Below are positions 25,507 through 36,703 of a stretch of 64,000 bases of DNA, one piece after another (positions within the stretch are counted from its first letter, which is position 1; every line of letters begins with the position of its first letter). Under the pieces are notes generated by a model. It saw only the letters and a program-made list of their open reading frames with translations. It searched no databases and was not told the origin of the DNA. The translations under genes were made by a program, and so were the position numbers. Source of the stretch: Triticum aestivum. Taxonomy: Eukaryota > Streptophyta > Magnoliopsida > Poales > Poaceae. Where the stretch lies: the NCBI RefSeq assembly GCF_018294505.1, contig NC_057814.1:292756604-292820603 (forward strand). Direction: 5' to 3'.

Positions 25507-25601
25507 GCAATAGCGTGGGGTGAATATTCTCGTGTGTGCTTGTTTGCTTTATCACTAAGTAATTTTTATTTGTTGTTCTTAGTTGTTTTCTATCTTTAGT
25601 T

Positions 25602-26322
25602 ATGGATATGGAACACGAAATACCAAAAAAATAGGTGTACTTGCTACTCATGGAGATGGGGAACCTCCTAAAACCCTCAATGCTCGTTATGTGACAGATA
25701 TTATGTACTACTTTGATAATCCTGAGAAAACCCATTCAATTTGGTAATGGGAGTAACGTTGGATCAACGTGAATACTTTAGGGATTATCGCTTGACACAA
25801 AAAGGGAAACTATTATGGGATCAAATTTATATATTGAAGTGGTATGCTCGGCAAGTATGCTTGAGTTATGATTATACTTGTTGCTCTAGGATGAAGGCTC
25901 CACACCTTCCCTTTTCATGCAAATTTAATGATAATAAAACCTTGGCTTCTTATTCTAATGGTATATATGATTACTATGATGTGGAACAAATAGAAGAATT
26001 TGTTGCTTTTAAGGGTGCTTATGAAATTGAATCTTTGTTTGAAAAGTATGAAGCTTTTGATGATGATGTTTATAGGCCTGAAAATTTTGCTATATTGAAA
26101 TACTGCTATGATAATTATGAATATAATTCCTATATTGATGCGCTTATTGAGAAAGTCTCCGCTATCCAAGAAGAGACTAATACTTTGCAGGAATCTATGG
26201 AAGAAGAAATTGATGAAACTATGGGATCATTGGATGAAAAAGATGATGAGGAGAGCGAAGAACAAAAGGAGGAAGAGCGGATTAGCTACCCGTGCCCACC
26301 TTCTAATGAGAGTAACTCTTAA
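25602..26322 (+). pseudogene. First internal ORF of nested element, unknown function
   Basis: It starts with the ATG at 25602, soon after the primer site. It is broken by a stop at about 25633 within an A-run and again near 25746. It then stays open from 25741 for 193 codons. The visible protein has DQREYFRDYRLTQKGKLLWD, many Tyr/Asp/Glu residues and a very acidic C-terminus (EEEIDETMGSLDEKDDEESEEQ). There is no zinc knuckle and no pol motif. It may be a relic gag or a protein specific to this non-autonomous family. Confidence 0.55.
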
Positions 26323-26330
26323 CTCATACA

Positions 26331-26681
26331 TTGTTTAATTTCCCTTCGTGCTTACCGAAGGATGATTGTTATGATCCCGTTGATTCTCTTGAAATATCCC
26401 TTTTTGATGATGCTTGCTATGCTTGTGGCCAAGATGCCAATATGAATTATGCTTATGGAGATGAACTTGCTATAGTTCCTTATGTTAAACATGAAATTGT
26501 TGCTATTGCACCCACGCATGATAGTCCTATTATCTTTTTGAATTCTCCCAACTACACTATATCGGAGAAGTTTGCTTTTATTAAGGATTATATTGATGGG
26601 TTGCCTTTTACCGTTGCACATGATGATTTTGATGAATATAATATGCATGTGCTTGCTGCTCCTACTTGCAATTATTATTAG
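26331..26681 (+). CDS. Second internal ORF of nested element, unknown function
   Basis: About 116 codons in a different frame just after the first ORF. The ORF is open from a TTG at 26331, so the real start is unclear. The product is acidic and Tyr/Asp-rich (PKDDCYDPVDSLEISLFDD, IIFLNSPNYTISEKF). I do not recognise a domain. Together with the first ORF it could be a single frameshifted protein. Confidence 0.4.
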   Translation: MFNFPSCLPKDDCYDPVDSLEISLFDDACYACGQDANMNYAYGDELAIVPYVKHEIVAIAPTHDSPIIFLNSPNYTISEKFAFIKDYIDGLPFTVAHDDFDEYNMHVLAAPTCNYY

Positions 26682-29600
26682 AGAGGAACTGTATCTCCAC
26701 CTCTCTATGTTTCCAACACGATAAAATTGCAAGAAACTGTTTATACTATGCATTGGCCTTTACTTTGTGTGCATGAATTGTTCTTTTATGACATGCCGAT
26801 GCATAGGAAGAGAGTTAGACTTCGCCATTACATGATATATGTTGCTTTGTGCTCACTACTAAATCATAAATCATTGTTAATTAAAATTGGCTTTGATATA
26901 CCTTGGGATCCGGGTGGATCCATTACTTCAGCACTATATGCCTAGCTTAATGGCTTTAAAGAAAGCGCTGCCAGGGAGACAACCCGGAAGTTTTAGGGAG
27001 TCATTTATTTCTGTTGTGTGCTTTCATATAGTTTAAAAACAAAAAAATAAAGAGGGGAACCCAAAACTTTTTCAAAAAGAAAAGCGAAAGTGAGAAAGAC
27101 GAGCATTGTTGAAGTGGGAGCTAGCCTTGAACTTTGTTCATGCTCACGGAAACTTTGTCAATCTTGATTACAGAAACTTTTCAAAAAAAATAATTATCCA
27201 CTTGTACAATTCCATTGTATTATAAAAATAATGTGCCAAGGTTTGCCTTTAGGATGTTTACAATGCTTGTTGGTTTGTACGGTGCAGGACAAAAACTTTA
27301 GCTGTAGTGCGCGATTTTTAATTTTTTACAGGAACGTCGAATGGTTATGATTCTTTTTGCACTGTCTTTATATACAAATGTTTTATTTTTCATAATTTTG
27401 GCAGAATTTTTCAAGTATAAGAAGTATGGTGAATGTTCAGATTGTTACAGACTGTTCTGTTTAAGACAGATTCTGTTTTTGATGCATAGTTTGCTTGTTT
27501 TGATGAAACTATCGATTTATATCAGTGGATTAAGCCATGGAAAAGTTATACTACAGTAGACACAATGCCAAAACAAAATATGAATTGGTTTGCAACAGTA
27601 CTTAGAGTAGTGATTTGCTTTATTATACTAACGGATCTTACCGAGTCTTCTGTTGAAGTTTTGTGTGGATGAAGTGTTCGAAGATCAAGGATGTTTCGAT
27701 ATGAGGATAAGGAGGAGAGGCAAGAGATCAAGCTTGGGGATGCCCAAGTCACCCCAAGTAAATATTCAAGGAGACTCAAGCGTCTAAGCTTGGGGATGCC
27801 CCGGAAGGCATCCCCTCTTTCTTCAACAAGTATCGGTATGTTTTCGGATTCGTTTCGTTCATGCAATATGTGCAAGTCTTGGAGCGTCTTTTGCATTTAG
27901 TTTTATTTTTTATTTTATGAACCATGCTGGTATGAGATAGTCCTTGGTTGGTTTATAGAATGCTCTTTGCACTTCACTTATATCTTTTGAGTATGGCTTT
28001 ATAGAATGCTTCATGTGCTTCACTTATATCATTTGAAGTTTGGATTGCCTGTTTCTCTTCACTTAGACAATTGTAGAATGCTCTTTTGCTTCACTTATAT
28101 TTGTTAGAGCATGGGCATATCTTTTGTAGAAAGAATTAAACTCTCTTGCTTCACTTATATCTATTTAGAGAGATGGCAGGAACTGGTCATTCACATGGTT
28201 AGTCATAAAATCTTACATAAAACTTGTAGATCACTGAATATGATATGTTTAATTCCTTGCAATAGTTTTGCGATATAAAGGTGGTGATATTAGAGTAGTG
28301 CTAGTTGAGTAATTGTGAAATTGAGGAATACTGGTGTTGAGGTTTGCAAGTCCCGTAGCATGCACGTATGGTGAATCGTTATGTAACGAAGTCGGAGCAT
28401 GAGGTGTTCTTTCATTGCTTTCCTTATGAGTGGTGGTCGGGGACGAGCGATGGTCTTTTCCTACCAATCTATCCCTTTAGGGGCATGCGTAGTAGTACTT
28501 TGCTTCGAGGGCTAATAAACTTTTTCAATAAGTATATGAGTTCTTTATGACTAATGTGAGTCCATGGATTATACGCACTCTCACCCTTCCATCATTGCTA
28601 GCCTCTTCGGTACCATGCATTGCCCTTTCTCACCTCGAGAGTTGGTGCAAACTTCGCCGGTGCATCCAAACCCCGTGATACGATACGCTCTATCACACAT
28701 AAACCTACTTATATCTTCCTCAAAACAGCCACCATACCTACCTATCATGGCATTTCCATAGCCATTCCGAGATATATTGCCATGCAACTTCCATCATCAT
28801 CATATACATGACTTGAGCATTTATTGCCATATTGCTTTGCATAATCGTAAGATAGCTAGCATGATGTGTCATTGCTACGCTAGATCATTGCACATCCCGG
28901 TACATCGCCGGAGGCATTCATATAGAGTCATATCTTTGTTCTAGTATCGAGTTGTAATATTGAGTTGTAAGTAAATAAAAGTGTGATGATCATCATTATT
29001 AAAGCATTGCCCTAGTGAGGAAAGGATGATGGAGACTATGATTCCCCCACAAGTCGGGATGAGACTCCGGACTTTACAAAAAATAAAAGAGGCCAAAGAA
29101 GCCCAAAAAAAAGAGGCTAAAGAAGCCCACCAAAAAATTAAAATAAAAATAAAATAAAGATATAAAAATGAGAGAAAAGAGAGAAGGGGCAATGTTACTA
29201 TCCTTTACCACACCTGTGCTTCAGAGTAGCATCATGTTCTTCATATAGAGAGTCTCTTGAGTTATCACTTTCATATACTAGTGGGAATTTTCATTATAGA
29301 ACTTGGCTTGTATATTCCGATGATGGGCTTCCTCAAATGCCCGAGGTCTTCATGAGCAAGCAAGTTGGATGCACACCCACTTAGTTTCCAGTTTGAGCTT
29401 TCATACACTTATAGCTCTTAGTGCATCCGTTGCATGGCAATCCCTACTCCTCACATTTACATCAATTGATGGGCATCTCCATAGCCCATTGATTAGCCGC
29501 GTCGATGTGAGAATTTCTCCTTTTTTATCTTCTCACACAACCTCCATCATCATATGCTTTTCCACCTATAGTGCTATATCCATGGCTTGCGCTCATGTAT

Positions 29601-29957
29601 TGCGTGAGGGTTGAAAAGGCTGAAGCGCGTTAAAAAGTATGAACCAATTGCTCGGCTTGTCATCGGGGTTGTGCATGATTTGAATGCTTTGTGTGGTGAA
29701 GATGGAGCATAGCCAGACTATATGATTTTGTAGGGATGAGCTTTCTTTGGCTATGTTATTTTGATAAGACATAATTTCTTGGTTGGTATGCTTGAAGTAT
29801 TATTGTTTTTATGTCAAATGATAGACTATTGCTTTGAATCACTCGTGTCTTAATATTCATGCCATGATTAGATACATGATCAAGATTATGCTAGGTAGCA
29901 TTCCACATCAAAAATTATCTTTTTTATCATTTACCTACTCGAGGACGAGCAGGAATT
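26682..29957 (+). other. Non-coding interior of nested element
   Basis: There is no ORF with recognisable domains. The stretch contains two extra copies of the purine-tract 14-mer AAGCTTGGGGATGC (27730-27743, 27786-27799), a hairpin at 27791-27814, and about four degenerate ~55-60-bp repeats built on GCTTCACTTATATC (27955-28175). Simple A- and G-rich sequence occupies 29070-29190. Confidence 0.6.
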
Positions 29958-29971
29958 AAGCTTGGGGATGC
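29958..29971 (+). other. Polypurine tract of nested element
   Basis: AAGCTTGGGGATGC lies directly before the 3' LTR start at 29972, the position expected for plus-strand priming. Confidence 0.7.
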
Positions 29972-31489
29972 TGATACGTCTCCATCGTATCTATAATTTT
30001 TGATTGTTCCATGCCAATATTATTCAACTTTCATATACTTTTGGCAACTTTTTATATTATTTTTGTGACTAACATATTGATCCAGTGCCCAGTGCCAGTT
30101 CCTGTTTCTTGCATGTTTTATGTTTCGTAGAAACCCAATATCAAACGGAGTCCAAATGGAGAATTATTTTGGAATATTTATGATTTTGGGGAAGTAAAAT
30201 CAACGCGAGACGGTGCCCGAGGGGGCCACGAGGCAGGGGGCGTGCCTCAGGGGGGTAGGCGCGCCCTGGACCCTCGCGGGCACCCCGTAAGGCAGTTGAC
30301 GCTCTTCTTTTGCCGCATGAAAGCTAATTTTATGATAAAGATCTGGGCGAAAGTTTCACCCCACTCGGAGTTACGGATCTCCGGATATAAAAGAAACGGT
30401 GCCAGGGCAGAATCAGAGAACGCAGAAACAGAGAGGGACAGAGAGACGGATCCAATCTCGGAGGGGCTCTCGCCCCTCCCACGCCATGGATACCATGGAC
30501 CAGAGGGGAAACCCTTCTCCCATCTAGGGAGAAGGTCAAGGAAGAAGAAGAAGGGGGGCTCTCTCCCCCTCGCTTCCGGTGGCGCCGGAACACCGCCGGG
30601 GGCCATCATCATCACCGCGATCTTCACCAACACCTCCGCCATCTTCACCAACATCTCCATCACCTTCCCCCTTCTATCTATAGCGGTCCACTCTCCCGCA
30701 ACCCGCTGTACCCTCTACTTGAACATGGTGCTTTATGCTTCATATTATTATCCAATGATGTGTTGCCATCCTATGATGTCTGAGTAGATTTTCGTTGTCC
30801 TATCGGTGGTTGATGAATTGCTATGATTGATTTAATTTGCATGTGGTTATGTTGCTGTCCTTTGGTGCCCATCATATGAGTGCGCGCGTGGATCACACCA
30901 TAGGGTTAGTTGTATGTTGATAGGACTATGTATTGGAGGGCAAGGGTGACAGAAGCTTCAGCCTAGCATAGAAATTGATGCGTACGGGATTGAAGGGGGG
31001 ACCAATATATCTTAATGCTATGGTTGGGTTTTACCTTAATGAACGTTAGTAGTTGCGGATGCTTGCTAATAGTTCCAATCATAAGTGCATAGAATTCCAA
31101 GTCAGGGATGACATGCTAGCAGTGGCCTCTCCCACATAAAACTTGCTATCGGTCTAGTAAAGTAGTCAATTGCTTCGGGACAATTTCGCAACTCCTACCA
31201 CCACTTTTCCACACTCGCTATATTTACTTTATTGTGTCTTTACCTTAACAGCCCCTAGCTTTTACTTTCGTGCTCTTTACTTTCTTGCAAACCTATCCAA
31301 AAACACCTACAAAGTACTTCTAATTTTATTCTTGTTCTAGGTAAAGCGAACGTCAAGCGTGCGTAGAGTTGTATCGGTGGTTGATAGAACTTGAGGGAAT
31401 ATTTGTTCTACCTTTAGCTCCTCGTTGGGTTCGACAATCTTACTTATCGAAAGAGGCTACAATTGATCCCCTATACTTGTGGGTTATCA
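29972..31489 (+). repeat. 3' LTR of nested Gypsy-type element
   Basis: 1518 bp, pairing with 23967-25477. TATAAAAG at 30386-30393. It is followed by the GCCAT target duplication. Confidence 0.9.
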
Positions 31490-32998
31490 GCCATCTCAAC
31501 AAGAGTCCTGTTCTTGCGCTCCACGACGCCATTCTGCTGAGGAGTATAAGGAGCAAATAACTCATGAGTAATACCAAGTTCATCAAGATAGTCATCAAGA
31601 CCAGTATTCTTGAACTCAGTTCCGTTGTCACTTCTGATGTGCTTGATCTTCACACCAAAGTTGGTTGAAGCCCTCGAGGAAAATCGTTTGAAAACTTCCT
31701 GCACTTCACGTTTGTAAGTGACGATATGTACCCATGTGTAACGAGAGTAATCACCAACAATAACAAAGCCATATAGAGATGCTTCATTAGTGAATGCAGA
31801 ATAATGATTAGGACCAAAGAGATCCATGTGAAGCAATTCAAATGGTCGAGTGGTAGTCATGATAGTCTTCGCTGGATGCTTGGCCTTGGTCATCTTTCCA
31901 GCTTCACAGGCTCCGCACAAGTGATCCTTGAGGAATTTGACATTTTCAATGCCAATGACATGCTTCTTCTTCGCGAGCGTGTGCAAGTTCCTCATGCCAG
32001 CATGACCAAGTCGTCGATGCCATAGCCAGCCTTCTAAAGCTTTTGCAAGTAGACATATAGCTGGTTGTGGTCCTGTAGAGAAATCAACAATATACAGATC
32101 TCCTCTCCTAAAGCCTTTGAAGACTTTGGAATGGTCAGCTTCCATGATCACAACACAACGATACTTGCCAAAGATAACAACCATATCAAGATCACAAAGC
32201 ATTGAGACTGACATGAGGTTGAATCCTAAGGACTCGACAAGCATGACTTTGTCCATGTGTCGATCCTTTGAGATCGCAACCTTACCTAGACCCAATACCT
32301 TGCTTTTTTCCTTTGTCAGCGTAGGTGATATGCTTCAGATGCGATGGAGATAAGGTAGCATCCAGCAATAGATTCTTGTCACCAGTCATGTGATTTGTAC
32401 ATCCACTATCGAGGACCCACTAAGTGGCTTTGGGTAGATCGTCCTACAGATGAATTAGTGCAACTTACGAACTCATAAAATTCATTAGTGAAGAATATGA
32501 CATCAATTTCATCAAGCAATAGAACAGATAAAGCAGTATGAGGACGTGAGAAATGAGAATTCATTTCTTCATGATTAGCTTGCGTCCTTTCAAGCACATT
32601 CAGGTCTCCAGCAAATTCTTCAGACACTTAAGTACGTCTGGAGACCTGACCCTGCATAATAGATCAGTTCTTTTTCTTCACCACCCACATCTAAAGGGGT
32701 GGCAAAGAGGTCATCATTCTGCGAGCTCCATAAGAAAAAGGTGGCATAGAAGCCAGCCCACTTGGTTTCACATAAGAGGAGTTAGGGTAAGCATATGAAT
32801 AAGCAGAGAAATTCTTCGAGGACTTATGAACATAATGATTTGAAGAATAATGCACATATTCATAGCCCTTAGTGGATCCATATGAAGAATTTGGTCCATA
32901 TGAAGAGTTGGATCTGGGGTTCCTATTCTTCACAGATGGTGTCATGATGACATTCACCTGAAGACTTTCAAGGCACCTTTTGGGAACCCATATTTTCT

Positions 32999-35133
32999 TC
33001 ATAGGGCAACCGTTCCTGCAGTTAGTGCCAACATATCTAGCAAATACTTCACCATTCTGATTTTTGACAGCTTATAGTGTGAGTCAAATGACTCATCAGA
33101 AGAATGAGGAGATTCACATGTAAAGCCAGATAGAGTAGATGGATCTACTGGAGGTCCCTTTGCAGCAACCCATGAGATTTTGGGGTACTGCTCAGGCTTC
33201 CAGTATGTTCCATCAGCATTGAGTTTCCTCTCAAAGGCAATACCCTCTTTCCTAGGGTTCCTGTTGAGGATCCGCTTTTTAAGCACATCACAAAGAGCAT
33301 GATGCCCTTTGAGGCTTTTGTACATGCCTGTCATATACAATTCCTTCAGCCCTGCATTGTCAGTGATACTAGCAATATCCTCAGATGAGGAATTAGTGAT
33401 AGCAGAGACAGGTGAAGAATTTGTAGCAGTAGAAGCATTTGAACATTCAGGTGAAAAATTAGCAGATTCACGTTCAATGCACTTCAAACATGGAGGAATA
33501 AATTCTTCCTGAGCAGCGCTGATTTGTTGAGCAAGTAATGAATCACGCTCCTTCTGAAGATCTTCATAACTCTCCCTTAGCTTCTCAAGATCTTGCTTTC
33601 TTTGAAGAAATTCATAAGAAAGCTTCTCATGATCAGATAAGAGAGTGTTATGATGACTTTCAAGATTATCAAACTTGGATTGAAGTCTCTGAAGATTTTC
33701 AGTCAAAGTTTTGGTGCGATCCATTTCTTCACCCAACATATCATCACTCTTGTCTAGCATGTTTTGAACCTTTTCAAAAGCCTTTTGTTGTTTCACAACA
33801 ATCTTAGCAAGTTTAGAGTAGCTAGGCTTGAGGTTTTCATCAGATTCATCCTCGCTTGATTCAGAGGAGGGATATTTGAGTACCTTGGCACCCTTTGCCA
33901 TGAAGCAATAGGTGGGAGCGTAGTCATCATCGCCATCGTCAGCCTTATTGGGGAAGTCATGCTCCTCAGAGTTGAAGATGGACTTGCTGACGAATGCAGT
34001 AGCGAGGGCTAGGCTTGCCACACCAGATTCTGACTCCTCAGATGCCTCCTCTTCCTCATGTTCCTCAGATTCAGCTTCAGAGTCCATTTCCTTGCCAATG
34101 AATGCCCGAGCCTTCTTAGAGCTGCTCTTCTTGTGAGATGAAGAATTCGAGGATTTTGATGATGAAGACTTTGAACATTTCTTCTTCTTCTTTGAGTCAT
34201 CAGAACTATAATCCTTGTATTTCTTCTTCTTTGATTCCTTTTCCCACTGAGGACAGTCTTGAATGTAGTGACTAGGTTTCTTGCACTTGTGGCACAGTCT
34301 CTTCTTGTAGTCACGGGATGAGGAATCATCACTTCTTGAGGATTTTCCAAAGCGACCACGTCTTGAGAACTTCTGGAATTTCTTCACGAGCATTGCTAGC
34401 TTCTGGCTCAGTTCTTCAGGATCACCAAGGCCGCTACCAGAATCTTCACCTTCAGATTCAGACACTGCCTTGGCCTTTAGAGCGCGTGATCTGCCATAGC
34501 TCGGTCCATAGAGATCTCTCTTTTCAGCAAGCTAGAACTCATGAGTGTTTAGCCTCTCGAGGATATCAGTGGGATCAAGTGACTTGTAATCTCCACATTC
34601 TTGTATCATCAGTGCAGAGTGTCAAATGAGGAATCAAGCTATCTCAGCAATTTCTTCACCACCTCATGGTCGGTGATGTCAGTGGCACCAAGTGCTTGAA
34701 GCTCATTTGAGATGTCAGTGAGGCGATCGAAGGTTTGCTAAAAAAATTCATTGTCGAGTCTTTTGAAGCGGTTGAAGAGATTGCGAAGAACGTCAACTCG
34801 AGAGTCACACTGTGTTGAGACTCCTTCATTGACCTTGGACAATCTATCCCAGATAAGCTTAGCTATCTCCAAAGCACTCACTCTGCCATACTGCCCTTTG
34901 CTCAGATGGCCACATATGATGTTCTTCGCTTGAGAGTCGAGTTGCTTGAATCTCTTCATGTCAGCAGCATTGATGGTAGGAGTGACAGAGGGGACACCAT
35001 TCTCCACAACATACCAGAGATCGTTATTAATTGCCTGAAGATGCATTCGCATCTTATTCTTCCAGTAGGGGTAGTCCGTCCCATCGAAGGTAGGATACCC
35101 AGCAGAGACCTTGATCATACCTGTGGTCGGCAT
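32999..35133 (-). pseudogene. Sirevirus-like gag, frameshifted
   Basis: It starts at the ATG at 35133, about 50 bp after the primer site (MPTTGMIKVSAGYPTFDG..YPYWKNKMRMHLQ). A stop occurs at about 34738 and a frame change before 34500, then it is open for 488 codons from 34465 to 32999. The later part has a CCHC zinc knuckle (CHKCKKPSHYIQDC, about 34290-34250), long Ser/Lys-rich and Glu-rich tracts, and a predicted coiled coil (around 33800-33530: LTENLQRLQSKFDNLESHHN). Gag length and the coiled coil fit Sirevirus gag. A further frame change at about 33000 leads into an Asn/Ser/Tyr-rich segment (33002-32691) before protease. Confidence 0.85.
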
Positions 35134-35180
35134 AACTAAAACTCCAGGTGGTTAAACCAAAATCACATACAACAAGGGAG

Positions 35181-35198
35181 TACCTTGCTCTGATACCA
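35181..35198 (-). other. Primer binding site of Sirevirus-like element
   Basis: Minus-strand TGGTATCAGAGCAAGGTA begins two bases after the LTR end. It is the standard initiator tRNA-Met site. Confidence 0.9.
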
Positions 35199-35200
35199 AT

Positions 35201-36703
35201 TGAAAGTGCATTAAGTCGACTAGAGGGGGGTGAATAGGCGATTTTTATGAATTCTTCACTGATGAATTTCAGGGTGAGGAAATTCCTAAGCGAAGAACTA
35301 CTTGCAGCAGAATAAGTACTCAGATGCAGACATAACATAACATAAGCATAGTCATCATGATGAAATGAAAAACAAAAACAGAGTACAGAAAGCGTAAGCA
35401 CAGGATATGCAGGCTGAAGACAAACAGACTAAAGAAATTGAACTGAGGAAATTGAGAAAGCCTTCAGTCAAAGTCTTCAAACAGTAACGATCAAGCACAC
35501 AACACAAATGAGGAAATGGAAGGGTTGAGGAAATAGAACCAGTAGGCTTGGTGAAGACAGTGATTTGGTAGACCAGTTTCAACTGTTGTGTCAGTTGTAC
35601 GTCTGGTTGGAGCAGCTAGGTATTTAAACCTGAGGACACACAGTCCCGAACACACAGTCCTCACCGTATTCTCCTTGATCTAAGGTCACACAGACCTCGC
35701 CCAATCACTCGTGGTAAGTCTTCAGGTGACTTCCAAACCTGCACAAACTCGGTCACTCGGCGATCCACAATTTCCTCTTGGATGCTCTAGACCATGACGC
35801 CTAACCGTCTGGAAGATGCACAGTCTTCAAAGGTAACATGCGTCGGATCCACACAGGAACAATTTCTTCAGTGATGCTCTATCACTTTGGTTTGTAGGTG
35901 TTTGGGTTTGGGTTTTCCTCACTTGATGATTTTCTCTCAAAGTCCTCGAAGGATGGGATGCTCTTAATGACAAGTGTCAGTCTCTCTTGGAGCAGCCAAC
36001 CAGCTAGTGGTTGTAGGGGGCGGCTATTTATAGCCTAGGGAGCAGCCCGACATGATAAGACATAAATGCCCTTCAATGATATGACCGTTAGGTGGGCAGA
36101 TATTTTGGGACAGCTGGCGCATAGCACAGAAACGGTCGGAAATTTGACTATCAAATTCCTCAGGGCTATCATGATCCTCACTTATAGGCAATCCGCACTG
36201 GTGAATTCCTAACTCCTTAGTCAGAACAAATTCCTCAGAGACCAGAAGAACTTCGTCTCTATCACTGAAGAAATTGACTGAACTACATGAGATTTCCAAT
36301 GGCTTCACTCGAAAGGATTGGTAGGTGTAGAATTTTGAGATGAGCATCACTTGGAAACTTTTCCTTAGTTTTTCCTCGACCCCCTTTAAAAGTGCGGTGT
36401 TTCCTATGACTCAAGAAAGAGAAAATGAAACTACGAAAACAAAAGTCTTCACGCTTCATGTTCCTCGCATGAAATCCAAGTCTTCACGGTCACACCAATT
36501 TCTTCACTTTCAAAGTCTTCGGAAAGTCCTCAAAAATCCAAAGTCTTCAGTTGAAGACATTCATTTTTAGGGGTCGACTTTCTCTGTAAATATCAAACTC
36601 CTCATAGACTTATAGACCTGTGTACACTCACAAACGCATCAGTCCCTTAACCTATAAGTCTTAAATACACCAAAATCACTAAAGGGCACTAGATGCACTT
36701 ACA
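35201..36703 (-). repeat. Sirevirus-like LTR, right copy (5' LTR of the element)
   Basis: 1503 bp, TG...CA ends. TATA box candidate at 36022-36035 on the minus strand. It is followed by the CCCAT target duplication at 36704-36708. Confidence 0.9.

Larger units (their letters stand above)
23967..31489 (+). mobile_element. Non-autonomous Gypsy-type LTR element (Sabrina/WHAM-like) nested in Copia pol
   Basis: LTRs at 23967-25477 and 29972-31489, both TGATACGTCTCC...GGTTATCA. Exact 5-bp duplications GCCAT (23962-23966 and 31490-31494) flank the element inside the integrase codons. The primer site fits tRNA-Asp and a purine tract abuts the 3' LTR. The 4.5-kb interior has no RT, integrase or protease, only two short degenerate ORFs, so it must be mobilised in trans. 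About 14 substitutions plus two indels in the first ~370 bp of the LTRs (hand count) suggest an age similar to the host Copia. The family name is tentative. Confidence 0.9.
21750..32420 (-). pseudogene. Sirevirus-like pol (protease, integrase, RT, RNase H), split by nested element
   Basis: Minus-strand pieces in order: protease motif WVLDSGCTNHMTG (about 32395-32355); a frameshift near 32290; integrase with GAG-pre-integrase (WHRRLGHAGM...CGACEAGKM) and core (HMDLFGPN, HIRSDNGTEF, TPQQNGVVERKN) down to 31490. The Gypsy-type insertion follows. Integrase resumes at 23966 (RTMLDEYKTPRHFW). RT (23111-22113) has the catalytic IYVDDIIF. RNase H (22100-21750) has STAEAEYIAAGSC, YYDNESAIKIAHDP and the terminal LADIFTKPLDE. 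Stops at about 23142 (a TGG-to-TGA-type change) and 22113 (CAG-to-TAG type) separate otherwise continuous frames. The set of domains is complete but the copy is dead. Confidence 0.9.
14702..36703 (-). mobile_element. Sirevirus-like Ty1/Copia retrotransposon (Maximus-like), itself interrupted
   Basis: Two LTRs of about 1.5 kb have ends TGAAAGTGC/GCACTTACA. Exact 5-bp duplications CCCAT (14697-14701, 36704-36708) flank the element in the MULE transposase. Minus-strand order is LTR, initiator-Met primer site, gag, protease, integrase (split by another element), RT, RNase H, promoter-like spacer, very large accessory ORF, several purine tracts, LTR. Without the nested element it is about 14.5 kb. 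Extra coding after pol and multiple polypurine tracts are hallmarks of Sireviruses. The name Maximus is my best recollection for Triticeae. The first ~330 bp of the LTRs differ at about 13 sites by hand count, so the insertion is not recent. Confidence 0.88.
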
